Source: [Clostridium] aerotolerans DSM 5434 (GTDB lineage Bacteria > Bacillota > Clostridia > Lachnospirales > Lachnospiraceae). From it: DNA of 64,000 nucleotides. Shown in pieces: positions 35,121 through 42,312 of the stretch. Each line of letters starts with the position of its first letter. Position 1 is the stretch's first letter. Position numbers and translations under genes: made by a program. A model generated the notes under the pieces. The model did no database searches and was not told where the DNA came from. It was given only the letters and a program-made list of their open reading frames with translations. The stretch covers positions 114,562 to 178,561 of the forward strand of contig NZ_JHWJ01000011.1 of assembly GCF_000687555.1 (NCBI RefSeq). Direction: 5' to 3'.

Positions 35121-35149
35121 AGGGTACCATCTACTTCATTAACAATCAA
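35121..35149 (-). promoter_or_regulatory. Recurrent promoter module P0
   Basis: Minus strand TTGATT, a 17-bp spacer starting GTTAATGAAG and ending TGG, then TACCCT. It drives the 46-residue microprotein gene. Confidence 0.65.
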
Positions 35150-35208
35150 CTCTAAGAGCTCTATCTGTGGCAATTGGCCTGATTTCAATCCATATTTGAA
35201 GTCTAAAT

Positions 35209-35979
35209 TTATAATTGTAAGCATACCTTAAATGATAATTCAACAAGACTTTTTCTTATTTGCTCACGATTACACCACTTACGTGAGTTCCATTCAACAC
35301 CGCTTAAGTCATCACCACCAAACAATATTTGACCTAAGATAACGTTGCGGAATTTTGATACTGCGAAAAATGCGGCAGCTTCCATTTCAACAGTAACACA
35401 ACCCTCTGAAACCCGCAGTGCCATTTTCTCTTCTGTTTCTCTGTAAAATGCATCTGTCGTCCATGTCTTTGCTTTAATATATGGAATATTGTCTACTTGT
35501 AAGACTTTTTCAATTACTTTAATCGCATGTTCATTACATTCTATTTCTCTTGATGGTTCTACATAGTGGTATGAAACGCCCTCATCTCTAACCGCTGAAT
35601 ATGGAACTATTAAATGACCTACCTGGATATCTTTTTGCAGCACTCCCGCGGCTCCACAAACAATAAACTTTGAAAATCCCATTGCAATAAGTTCCTCTAA
35701 TTGTGCTGCTGCACCGGCGGCTCCAAGGAAGCCTTGCATGATTGCAATAGGGGTTCCGTTATATACAGTCTCATAGATTGGTAGATTGATAGTCGCAGTG
35801 TAGAACGTAGCAATTTGTTTTAGTTTGTCTGATTGGAGCAAATCATTTATAACATCACCAAAAAAGGTTATCACGCAGTATTCGGGAGCATCTATTTTTG
35901 TAATTATATTTGAGGGTTCTATTTTTGCTTTTGTATTCGAATCAAATTCCAATATTGGGAATTCTCTTTGATGAAACAT
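35209..35979 (-). CDS. Nucleoside phosphorylase
   Basis: A PNP/UDP phosphorylase family-1 protein of 256 residues that would split purine nucleosides or uridine with phosphate. Visible are the phosphate-binding GFLGAAGAAAQLEELI, the FIVCGAAGVLQKDIQVG core, the base-recognition region YIKAKTWTTDAFYRET, and the ribose-binding VEMEAAAFFAV with its Met-Glu pair. Purine or pyrimidine preference is not decidable here. AGGAGG precedes ATG 35979; a TTTACA/TATTAT promoter lies between the preceding terminator and the gene. Confidence 0.9.
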   Translation of the reverse strand: MFHQREFPILEFDSNTKAKIEPSNIITKIDAPEYCVITFFGDVINDLLQSDKLKQIATFYTATINLPIYETVYNGTPIAIMQGFLGAAGAAAQLEELIAMGFSKFIVCGAAGVLQKDIQVGHLIVPYSAVRDEGVSYHYVEPSREIECNEHAIKVIEKVLQVDNIPYIKAKTWTTDAFYRETEEKMALRVSEGCVTVEMEAAAFFAVSKFRNVILGQILFGGDDLSGVEWNSRKWCNREQIRKSLVELSFKVCLQL

Positions 35980-36016
35980 AAATTTTACCTCCTATAATAT
36001 AAAATAATTTTGCTTT

Positions 36017-36058
36017 GTAAAAAACTACTAACTTAATATTTCAATCGTTAGTAGTTCA
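36017..36058 (-). terminator. Terminator T1 of the NTF2-like gene
   Basis: A perfect 10-bp stem AACTACTAAC / GTTAGTAGTT with T6 on the minus strand, just past the stop at 36102. It resembles T7 at 45501-45538. Confidence 0.85.
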
Positions 36059-36101
36059 TTTAATCACTTATAGAATATTTGAAATTCAGCAAATCAAAAA
36101 A

Positions 36102-36479
36102 CTATCTAAATGGCGTTGTATGTATTGCCTCCGAAGCAAATTCTTTAATTGAATAAATTGTTCCATCTTCTGTAAATTCAATAATTGATACGCCATCAAA
36201 GCCACTTATCTTATCTTGCATTTTATGCTTAAAAAACCATTCTACAACAACTGAATCTGCTTGATGAATGAATCGTTTAATAGTCCATTCTATTACTACT
36301 TGCTCTTTTAACATTTTGTCAATCCATTGATGTATTTCAGAAATACCCTGATACTCTGGCCCGTAACATTCGCTATAATAGATATCACAATCAAAAATAT
36401 TATCTATATTCTTAAAGTCACGTGATACCCACATATCAAAATATTCTTTAATAACAGCTTCTTTTTCATTCAAACTCAT
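36102..36479 (-). CDS. NTF2-like / SnoaL-like protein
   Basis: A 125-residue cone-shaped NTF2 fold: long N-terminal helices (KEAVIKEYFDMWVSRDF), then YSECYGPEYQGISEIHQWID and strands such as VVVEWFFKHK and VSIIEFTEDGTIYSIKEF. Members are ring-cleaving enzymes, isomerases or binding proteins; no catalytic pair can be named. ATG 36479 is the start because GGAGGTGAC sits right before it; the upstream in-frame ATG is part of that ribosome binding site. It has its own promoter module and terminator. Confidence 0.82.
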   Translation of the reverse strand: MSLNEKEAVIKEYFDMWVSRDFKNIDNIFDCDIYYSECYGPEYQGISEIHQWIDKMLKEQVVIEWTIKRFIHQADSVVVEWFFKHKMQDKISGFDGVSIIEFTEDGTIYSIKEFASEAIHTTPFR

Positions 36480-36527
36480 AGTCACCTCCATAGCTCATAT
36501 GCTAAGAAAATACCAATTTATATATTT

Positions 36528-36556
36528 AGGATACAGCAATCTCTATCAACTATCAA
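36528..36556 (-). promoter_or_regulatory. Recurrent promoter module P1
   Basis: Minus strand TTGATA, 17-bp spacer beginning GTTGATAG, -10 TATCCT. It lies 49 nt upstream of the NTF2-like start and within the conserved ATTGATAGTT context shared with the other modules. Confidence 0.75.
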
Positions 36557-36591
36557 TAATAAGTTATGAATGTAATATGATTAACTAACTC

Positions 36592-36723
36592 CTAATTCAT
36601 CTCATCGTCATACAATACAGCGTTATCTTTCTTCGTCTCGCTTACACCTTCAGCTGTCTCATCCAAATGCATATCCAGACTTGCATCACCACCAAAGTGA
36701 TACTTGTGGCCGTTAAAAATCAT
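36592..36723 (-). CDS. Possible 43-residue protein or gene remnant
   Basis: Minus-strand reading frame starting MIFNGHKYHFGGDASLDM and ending DNAVLYDDEMN. It is well formed and acidic at its C-terminus. GAGG lies only three bases before the ATG, which is short. A stop directly upstream means it is either a small gene or the surviving 3' end of a longer one. It sits between hairpin T2 and promoter P1, in the same position as the other orphan tails of this island. Confidence 0.4.
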   Translation of the reverse strand: MIFNGHKYHFGGDASLDMHLDETAEGVSETKKDNAVLYDDEMN

Positions 36724-36798
36724 TTACCTCATTATTTTTTCTTTCAAATTCTTTTTTTCATTGTAGATTTATGGCTAACAAATGTTAGTTCAATAAAA

Positions 36799-36830
36799 CA
36801 AAAAACTACCAGCGTAGCACTGATAGTTAA
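36799..36830 (-). terminator. Terminator T2 of the DUF3601 gene
   Basis: AACTATCAG / CTGGTAGTT stem (9 bp, one G-T pair, loop TGCTACG) followed by T6 on the minus strand. Same family as T3 and T6. Confidence 0.85.
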
Positions 36831-36888
36831 TAGCTTTCTTTATATTCACTTTTATTGGCTTCGCAATATCAATATAATTTTTCTAATT

Positions 36889-37200
36889 TTAGTCATATAC
36901 TTCTATATATGTTTCTGGGTAACAATCCACTTCTTTCTGCTGCTTATCATCTAACCACAAAGGGATAGACCATTCCTGGATATCATCAAAAGTAATAAAC
37001 CACTGCACACCATTATCATAAGAATTAAATGAGTATGCCAAAAACGTCCATATTTCACCGATATTGTGTTTTGTGCCATCATAATCAGTAAAATTTTTAA
37101 TTACACGGTATTTACGACCCTCTTTTAGGAGTTGTCTTTGTTTTCCTATATTTACAGCCTTGAGATTGCTCCAAAAACCAATTTTTTGTGGCCCAGTCAT
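36889..37200 (-). CDS. DUF3601-like protein
   Basis: A 103-residue protein whose KYRVIKNFTDYDGTKHNIGE and GEIWTFLAYSFNSYDNGVQWF segments, followed by the DIQEWSIPLW strand, fit the small beta-rich DUF3601 family of unknown function. GAGGTG precedes the ATG. It forms a complete single-gene unit, with promoter module P2 upstream and terminator T2 downstream. Confidence 0.75.
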   Translation of the reverse strand: MTGPQKIGFWSNLKAVNIGKQRQLLKEGRKYRVIKNFTDYDGTKHNIGEIWTFLAYSFNSYDNGVQWFITFDDIQEWSIPLWLDDKQQKEVDCYPETYIEVYD

Positions 37201-37241
37201 ATTTACACCTCAACCTTTTATTATAAATAATCTCCATGAGT

Positions 37242-37270
37242 AGAATACCATTTAGCTTAATAACTATCAA
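37242..37270 (-). promoter_or_regulatory. Recurrent promoter module P2
   Basis: Minus strand TTGATA, 17-bp spacer GTTATTAAGCTAAATGG, -10 TATTCT with TGG extension. It drives the DUF3601 gene and is the clearest copy of the module. Confidence 0.8.
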
Positions 37271-37373
37271 TATCATATTAACAATGTGTGTAAATCTGTG
37301 GATACTAATTTGAAGTGTAGAATTTAAAGCTAACAGATTTCATTTTTATAGATTCAATCACTTCATTCTGACA

Positions 37374-37406
37374 ATAAAAAACTACCAGCTTTATACTGAT
37401 AGTTAG
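37374..37406 (-). terminator. Terminator T3 of the HD-domain gene
   Basis: AACTATCAG / CTGGTAGTT stem with loop TATAAAG and T6, then ATTG, on the minus strand. Confidence 0.88.
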
Positions 37407-37420
37407 ATGTTAAAGAGATA

Positions 37421-37984
37421 TCAAACGAGTATATTCATGACTTGATCGAATTTCTTCATATATAACAATTTACTGTTATCAGAGAGTTTTTCAAAACTTC
37501 TGGTTAATTTATTCTTTACAAATTCTCTTCCTTCATCAATGCTTAATCCTTTATTTACATATGCTAAATATAATAAGCTTGGAACGTTATCAAAGTGAGA
37601 AATAGCATCTGCATCTGCAACACATATTTCTTCTATTGTTGTTTTTGAGTTTAATACACTGCCTCTGTGATTTCTAATACACTTTTGCACATGCTTAATT
37701 TTATCAGGTGGATATCCAAACTTTTGCAGCATATCTTCTGCTATCTCAGCGCCATGTATATGATGATCTTCATATAATTCATAATTCGTTACGGAGGCAA
37801 TATCATGTAACCAAGCTGCAATTATTACCACTTCTTGGTCCGCGTCATAACTTTCTGCTAACATTTCTGCATTTTTAACAACCGCCTGAATATGGTAAAA
37901 ACAGCCTATCCCAAAATGATTCGTTGGCAATTTGCATCTATATTCTACTTCTTCACATAGGTAATCAATAATATCTTTTCGCAT
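37421..37984 (-). CDS. HD-domain phosphohydrolase
   Basis: A 187-residue metal-dependent phosphohydrolase fold. The metal ligands are visible as His in FYHIQAV, the HD pair in VIIAAWLHDIASV, His in DHHIHGAEIA, and the Asp of VADADAISHF. Family members hydrolyse nucleotides or phosphomonoesters; substrate unknown. GAGG precedes ATG 37984. Single-gene unit with promoter P3 and terminator T3. Confidence 0.88.
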   Translation of the reverse strand: MRKDIIDYLCEEVEYRCKLPTNHFGIGCFYHIQAVVKNAEMLAESYDADQEVVIIAAWLHDIASVTNYELYEDHHIHGAEIAEDMLQKFGYPPDKIKHVQKCIRNHRGSVLNSKTTIEEICVADADAISHFDNVPSLLYLAYVNKGLSIDEGREFVKNKLTRSFEKLSDNSKLLYMKKFDQVMNILV

Positions 37985-38021
37985 GTTAACCTCATTTGAT
38001 TTGTTTATTAATTCAAATAGT

Positions 38022-38050
38022 ATAATATATCAAAAACTATTAACTATCAA
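38022..38050 (-). promoter_or_regulatory. Recurrent promoter module P3
   Basis: Minus strand TTGATA, 17-bp spacer starting GTTAATAG, -10 TATTAT; drives the HD gene. Confidence 0.78.
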
Positions 38051-38066
38051 TATGAAGATTTCAATG

Positions 38067-38147
38067 TTAGCTACTGAATTTGATTTCAATTACTGCAACG
38101 AAGTCTTTGCCTCCAATCGTTAGATTATTAGGTCTAATTTTTGGGGG
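38067..38147 (-). pseudogene. Orphan 3' coding tail between hairpin T4 and promoter P3
   Basis: An open frame without a start reads PPKIRPNNLTIGGKDFVAVI, then EIKFSS and TAA. It looks like the last ~26 residues of a protein whose remainder is missing; no family recognised. It lies directly next to the hairpin that ends the alpha/beta hydrolase unit. Confidence 0.4.
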
Positions 38148-38175
38148 CTATCCATTATATAGATAGTTAGTTCTT
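38145..38175. terminator. Hairpin T4 after the alpha/beta hydrolase
   Basis: CTATC / GATAG stem with flanking TTAG, followed by T7 on the plus strand and CCCCCAAAAA on the minus strand. A weaker relative of the AACTATCAG hairpins. Confidence 0.4.
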
Positions 38176-38178
38176 TTT

Positions 38179-38796
38179 TTAATTATAAAACTGAATATGC
38201 TCAATTGCTTTCTTCATCCAATTGTCTAAAAAGGCAATTTGCTCATTCGTATGAAACCAATGTTCGCCGTCATTCATTACAGTAAGATTGGCGTTATGAT
38301 TTACTACAAAGGTATCAATTGTCGCGCGAGATGTGAGGTTATCGTTTTCTGCATATAAGATATCAGTGGGAATATCCCATTTGATAGGATTTTGGCGGAC
38401 GAAGTTTAGATAATCCCACGATAGAGTTTCGCCAAATTCAGTGGGAATTTGTCCCCTTTTACAAAGTTCATCCTCAGTCACATTTGCCCACTGCATCATA
38501 TCAAGAATTAAACGCTCCATATCCAAAATTGGAGAAATCAATAATGCTTTCTCAATCCTATAGTTTTGTAGTGCGTACATTGCGAAGTAAGCACCAATGC
38601 TGTTCGCAATAATTGATATATGCTCGTAATCTATTGTTAAATTCTCATATACAGCCTTAATCTGATCTTGTACAATCCACGGCAGGTAATCCTTGTAATC
38701 TACGCCAAAAATATCATAGTTGTTACAATTCTTTTTGTATTGTTCACCTTCTAAATAGTTACCGCCTTTTCCATGTATATATATAATAGCTTTCAT
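38179..38796 (-). CDS. Small alpha/beta hydrolase (RBBP9/YdeN-like)
   Basis: A 205-residue serine hydrolase fold starting IIYIHGKGGNYLEGEQY (oxyanion HG). The nucleophile elbow is deviant, ISIIANSIGAYFAMYAL (N-S-I-G with Ser). The late His is in NDGEHWFHTNEQ, and an acidic residue in YAENDNLTSRATI completes a likely triad. Substrate unknown. GGAG precedes the ATG; promoter P4 upstream. Confidence 0.85.
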   Translation of the reverse strand: MKAIIYIHGKGGNYLEGEQYKKNCNNYDIFGVDYKDYLPWIVQDQIKAVYENLTIDYEHISIIANSIGAYFAMYALQNYRIEKALLISPILDMERLILDMMQWANVTEDELCKRGQIPTEFGETLSWDYLNFVRQNPIKWDIPTDILYAENDNLTSRATIDTFVVNHNANLTVMNDGEHWFHTNEQIAFLDNWMKKAIEHIQFYN

Positions 38797-38835
38797 AAAT
38801 ATTTCTCCTTATTTAATTCGGATATACTTTACTTA

Positions 38836-38863
38836 ATTATAAATAACCTCTTATATCTATCAA
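38836..38863 (-). promoter_or_regulatory. Recurrent promoter module P4
   Basis: Minus strand TTGATA, 16-bp spacer, -10 TATAAT, preceded by the shared TAGTATTGATAG context; drives the hydrolase gene. Confidence 0.7.
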
Positions 38864-38906
38864 TACTAAGTTCTCAATACAAAATACTTAGTAAATCTAT
38901 AAGCTC

Positions 38907-39098
38907 TTGGTTGCTGAAAACGTAAAAGAAACTGGCTGTATCTCTTATGAATTATTTCAAGAGCTAAATAACCCCAATAGCTTAACTTTAATTGAAGAAT
39001 GGGATGATATGGAAGCTTTACAGCGTCATACTAGGACACCACATTTCATCACCTTAGTTGAACAACTTTCTTTCTTTGAAAAAAATTACCAGTTTTAA
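38907..39098 (+). pseudogene. 5'-truncated antibiotic-biosynthesis-monooxygenase (ABM) domain protein
   Basis: The frame encodes the C-terminal two thirds of a quinol-monooxygenase-like ABM domain: ENVKETGCISYELFQELNNP, LIEEWDDMEALQRHTRTPHF and the closing LVEQLSFFEKNYQF. Normal members are about 95 residues; roughly 30 N-terminal residues are missing, and neither a ribosome binding site nor an upstream start is present. The break is next to promoter module P4, which reads the other way. A remnant, one of the few plus-strand pieces in the island. Confidence 0.75.
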
Positions 39099-39122
39099 TA
39101 TATATAAAATTTTTTTAATTAT

Positions 39123-39169
39123 AGTGCAGATGTTGATTGATCTTCAAAAATCTCTTTAACATCTGCACT
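39123..39169. terminator. 12-bp inverted repeat after the ABM remnant
   Basis: AGTGCAGATGTT / AACATCTGCACT (39123-39134 / 39158-39169) with a 23-nt loop. T-rich sequence follows on the minus strand only after a few bases. Probably an old transcription terminator. Confidence 0.45.
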
Positions 39170-39204
39170 CCTTATGTAATACTCTGGGAAATTTCAATTT
39201 AATG

Positions 39205-39238
39205 CAAAAAAACCTATCAGATTAATTCTAATAGTTAA
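39205..39238 (-). terminator. Terminator T5 of the GNAT gene
   Basis: AACTATTAG / CTGATAGGTT stem with loop AATTAAT and T7 on the minus strand; member of the AACTAYCAG family. Confidence 0.8.
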
Positions 39239-39279
39239 TATTTTTTATTATTTTAAACTTTATTGACTTCCCATTATTC

Positions 39280-39834
39280 TCATTTAGTGCAGTAATTATC
39301 TTTGATAATAGCGTAGCAAATCTCACCGTGTGGCAATTGGTCATTCCTTATGAATCTCTCAACATTATCTACGATTTTCATATCTGATTTTTCTAACACT
39401 CTACCTGATTTTATATTATCTTTTCTATGATAAGCTTCCAGCTTAACAAACTCGGTATTTAAAAAGGTATAATCAATAATACTCTTTAATGCTTCACCTG
39501 CATATCCAACTCCCCAGTATTTCTCCCCAATACAATATTCCATTTCGGCTGTGCGGCAGTCACTATATACTTTACAAAAAGCAATTTGTCCGATATTTTT
39601 TTGACTTTGTTTTTCAATAATAGCCCATCTGAAAAAATCTGTATTGTCGTACTGATCTATCCAACTTGCTAGTAACTGCGTAACTTCACCTATTGTTGAA
39701 TAAACTGGTTCCCCGTATTCAGCTTGTATCTTAGGATCAGAAGCCCAGTTAGCCCAGGCTTCATGACTATCACTAATTTTAAAAGGTCTTAATATAAGCC
39801 TATGTGTTTCTATTACTTGTGTTGCTTGCTGCAT
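39280..39834 (-). CDS. GNAT acetyltransferase
   Basis: A 184-residue RimJ/RimL-type enzyme: THRLILRPFKISDSHEAWAN, core IGQIAFCKVY, acetyl-CoA region EMEYCIGEKYWGVGYAGEAL, and VKLEAYHRKDNIKSGRVLEK. The acceptor is unknown. AGGAG precedes the ATG. Single-gene unit with promoter P5 and terminator T5. Confidence 0.85.
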   Translation of the reverse strand: MQQATQVIETHRLILRPFKISDSHEAWANWASDPKIQAEYGEPVYSTIGEVTQLLASWIDQYDNTDFFRWAIIEKQSQKNIGQIAFCKVYSDCRTAEMEYCIGEKYWGVGYAGEALKSIIDYTFLNTEFVKLEAYHRKDNIKSGRVLEKSDMKIVDNVERFIRNDQLPHGEICYAIIKDNYCTK

Positions 39835-39871
39835 AATTAACTTCTCCTAATACAAATGATTTTTCATTCAT

Positions 39872-39900
39872 AGACTATGAAATATCTTAATAAATAACAA
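39872..39900 (-). promoter_or_regulatory. Recurrent promoter module P5
   Basis: Minus strand TTGTTA, 17-bp spacer TTTATTAAGATATTTCA, -10 TAGTCT; aligns with module P2 along its length. Confidence 0.65.
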
Positions 39901-39973
39901 TATTAATTCCTAATGGTTCCAAATAACATTAAAATCTATTTTGGGCTTGGTATTATAGCTAACAAATATCAGT

Positions 39974-40183
39974 TTACTGCACTAAATACTTCTGTCTTAT
40001 GACAATATTGGCATCGAAAATTTCCTTGCACACTACCGCCCACGGTGATTCGGGATGATTGTGTTCCATAAAAAACTTCGCTTTGCTGATATTCTCCGCT
40101 TTAATAAAAATCATTCCTGCGGTGGTTTTTGCATCGTTCTTGAACTTGTGAAAATCATCTAAGTTAATTGCTATAAATTCCAT
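39974..40183 (-). CDS. Small protein of unknown function
   Basis: A 69-residue soluble protein, MEFIAINLDDFHKFKN at the start and IVIRQKYLVQ at the end, with a central AKFFMEHNHPESPWAVV. AGGAG lies 9 bases before the ATG. The 3' end is followed by ATTTGTTAGCTATAA, sequence also found past hairpin T2. No family recognised. Confidence 0.6.
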   Translation of the reverse strand: MEFIAINLDDFHKFKNDAKTTAGMIFIKAENISKAKFFMEHNHPESPWAVVCKEIFDANIVIRQKYLVQ

Positions 40184-40232
40184 CTCTTTATCTCCTAAAA
40201 ATACTAATTTACTTAGTAGATATTATTAATAC

Positions 40233-40260
40233 TTTATATTATAATGATAATTTATATCAA
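40233..40260 (-). promoter_or_regulatory. Possible promoter of the 69-residue gene
   Basis: Minus strand TTGATA, 16-bp spacer, TATAAA. It has the ATTGATA start of the island module but a different spacer. Confidence 0.4.
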
Positions 40261-40309
40261 TGCCTTGATTCCCTAATATCATATTGTTACAAGAAAGGAA
40301 TACTCACAA

Positions 40310-40981
40310 ATGAAAAAACTAGAAGACACTATTTATACTGCTATTGAATTATCTAATAATGTTGCGAATAACTTAACTTTTCCACAATCTATACCAAATT
40401 CCCCTAATCCGCTTTTGCTATCAAAATGGTATGCTAAAGAAATAGAATACTGTACTGCCGAAATAGATAAAATTGAACAGTCCTGTGGATTGAACTGTAG
40501 TTGTTCTAAAGGATGTTCTTCATGTTGTAGAATGCTAATAGGTGTTACACCTGTTGAGGCTCTAGCATTTACTAATACTTTAAGTAACATGGAAAAAACA
40601 CTTTTAGATAGAATAAAGTCAACTGTTGCTGAACAATGTATAATGCTCACTAATTATGGTTTTCCTAATAATCCACTAACAGTTTTAAACTATTTAAATC
40701 AAGAAAAAGAAATGCAAAAAAAATATTTTGATTTACATTTAGAATGTCCTTTTCTTTCTTTTAATAAGGAATGTCTTATTTATTCCGTTAGACCAATTCC
40801 CTGTTGGACTTATAGGTACTATGGAAATAAGAAAGATTGTGATATGTCTACATTTCCAAAAGACAATATACTATATTCAGAATTTGAAAAAAGGGAAATT
40901 GAAAGACTTGATATAGCAAAGCCTCGTAAAAATACTACATTGCAAATACTACAATTTGCTTTAAAAAGCTTATTATGTTAA
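40310..40981 (+). CDS. YkgJ-family cysteine cluster protein
   Basis: A 223-residue protein with a metal-chelating cysteine cluster (CGLNCSCSKGCSSCCRML near residues 62-79, and later LECPFLSFNKECLIYSVRPI followed by PCW). This pattern is the YkgJ zinc/iron-binding domain; the reaction or role is unknown. AGAAAGGAA precedes the ATG. It is one of the few plus-strand genes in the island and has its own terminator. Confidence 0.85.
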   Translation: MKKLEDTIYTAIELSNNVANNLTFPQSIPNSPNPLLLSKWYAKEIEYCTAEIDKIEQSCGLNCSCSKGCSSCCRMLIGVTPVEALAFTNTLSNMEKTLLDRIKSTVAEQCIMLTNYGFPNNPLTVLNYLNQEKEMQKKYFDLHLECPFLSFNKECLIYSVRPIPCWTYRYYGNKKDCDMSTFPKDNILYSEFEKREIERLDIAKPRKNTTLQILQFALKSLLC

Positions 40982-41009
40982 TTTATAACCCTATATCATT
41001 TATATTTTT

Positions 41010-41035
41010 AGGATGGCCATTGTCATCCTTTTTTG
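41010..41035 (+). terminator. Terminator of the YkgJ-family gene
   Basis: AGGATG / CATCCT stem with loop GCCATTGT and T6. Confidence 0.8.
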
Positions 41036-41089
41036 TATTAAATCCTATTCTGTCTTGTCTTTAAACTCTATAATCTAATTCTTCTAATC

Positions 41090-41203
41090 CTAATTCATGA
41101 TTATAGCTTCCCTCTTAACTGCCTCTTTTTCCTTCTCCAATAATTGTTTTTTCCACACAGGATAGGATACCTTTGAGTTCACCCCTTCTTTTTTATGAAA
41201 ATA
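41090..41203 (-). pseudogene. Orphan 3' coding tail
   Basis: A start-less open frame reads YFHKKEGVNSKVSYPVWKKQ followed by LLEKEKEAVKREAIIMN and TAG. The charged helix is convincingly protein-like, but the upstream part of the gene is missing (a TAG lies just before). No family assigned. Confidence 0.5.
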
Positions 41204-41285
41204 CTAATTCTATATTTAACATATTTTCTTATTACTGTATAATCATTATGTGAGAATAATTCGCTTTCGCTGAAAGGAGCTTCTT

Positions 41286-41510
41286 ATGTTTAAAAAAGGT
41301 TTCTATATTGATTTGGAAGATTCATTAACATATCCATCCGTAAATGTAATCTGTTCATGCATAGAAAATTATGCACAATCCTCTGGAGAAAAGCTAGAGT
41401 TAATAAGTACTGAAATGCCTATAACTTTTCGCTTAGATAGTACGTTTTATATTGCTGAAATTTCTATGCTGCGCGGAGGTTACTCTATTCACTGTAAAGA
41501 AAGTCAGTAG
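41286..41510 (+). CDS. DUF4318 protein
   Basis: A 74-residue protein of the DUF4318 family: MFKKGFYIDLEDSLTYPSVN, central ENYAQSSGEKLELISTEMPI and the closing ISMLRGGYSIHCKES. Length is normal. Function unknown. AAAGGAG precedes the ATG. Confidence 0.85.
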   Translation: MFKKGFYIDLEDSLTYPSVNVICSCIENYAQSSGEKLELISTEMPITFRLDSTFYIAEISMLRGGYSIHCKESQ

Positions 41511-41687
41511 TACTTTTAAACAATCCATGGAATTATTCTCACAATAAAATACTAATTTATATAAAGATACATGATTAGAATATCAATATTTACTATCTAC
41601 GCCCCATATTTCTGTAATAACTTATTTATAATTAGAATATAATTAATTAGTGGCATCTAATATTACATAATTATCAAGGAGGTAATT

Positions 41688-42083
41688 TTGCTGAAAGAAA
41701 AGAAAATAATCTTATTTTTGCTATGTGCACTTCTAGTTATATTGGGATCTGTAACAGCCCTCGCTTCCGAACAAAGAACTATATATCAGACTGTAAAATA
41801 TACTAGTAGTTCAGCTTCAATTACAACGCCGACTTTTGTATTAAATTCAGACAGGCTATCTTATAGTTTTAGTAGAACGTCAACCCCAAATGATCGAACT
41901 ACAACATTGACCTTGCAAAAATACACAAATGCTAAATGGGTTGATATAGAATCTTACACTATAGTTGGGCCACGGGGTAGAAGTTCGTCTTTTGATAATT
42001 TAGATTCTAGTGCGACATATCGTGCCATATTAACCACTACTGACTCAAGACTAGATTCAACTTATCTATTACTATACGAATAA
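41688..42083 (+). CDS. Small secreted protein of unknown function
   Basis: A 131-residue protein with a signal peptide (residues 1-26, ILFLLCALLVILGSVTALAS) and a Ser/Thr-rich, probably beta-sandwich mature domain (RTTTLTLQKYTNAKWVDIES; FDNLDSSATYRAILTT). The start is TTG 41688, with AAGGAGG directly upstream and no fitting ATG. No family recognised. Confidence 0.75.
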   Translation: MLKEKKIILFLLCALLVILGSVTALASEQRTIYQTVKYTSSSASITTPTFVLNSDRLSYSFSRTSTPNDRTTTLTLQKYTNAKWVDIESYTIVGPRGRSSSFDNLDSSATYRAILTTTDSRLDSTYLLLYE

Positions 42084-42204
42084 ATTGTAATACCGTAACA
42101 AATCTGTAACAGGTAAATGCAGATGCCACTCTCTCTGTCTATATGAAATAAATATATTAAACTTACTTCTATCTCGCTAAATTTCAGTTTAACCGATTTC
42201 TGGC

Positions 42205-42238
42205 AATAAAAAACTACCAACTCAATACTGATAGTTAG
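42205..42238 (-). terminator. Terminator T6 of the 4Fe-4S protein gene
   Basis: AACTATCAG / TTGGTAGTT stem with loop TATTGAG, then T6 and ATTGCCAGAA. The last part is shared with T3 (ATTGTCAGAA), so similarity extends past the hairpin. Confidence 0.85.
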
Positions 42239-42312
42239 TCGTTTTCTATTTTATTGGCTTAGTTCTATTTTTAAAATAGACTATTCAGTCACAAGTTCAA
42301 CTTTCTACTGTT

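Larger units (their letters stand above)
40982..41285. other. Gap with terminator and gene remnant
   Basis: Contains the plus-strand terminator 41010-41035, the minus-strand orphan tail 41090-41203, and the promoter region of the DUF4318 gene (TATAAT-like box near 41240). Confidence 0.55.

Noticed and set aside
35021..35224. 67-codon minus-strand frame
   Set aside because: It overlaps the better supported 46-codon gene and its promoter module, and has no ribosome binding site.
36667..36954. 95-codon hydrophobic plus-strand frame
   Set aside because: Antisense to the DUF3601 gene end and terminator; Phe/Ile-rich because the opposite strand is A-rich.
38145..38175. Full member of the AACTAYCAG terminator family
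   Set aside because: Only the GATAGTTAG part matches; the stem is short and the T-run is on the other strand, so it is listed with low confidence only.
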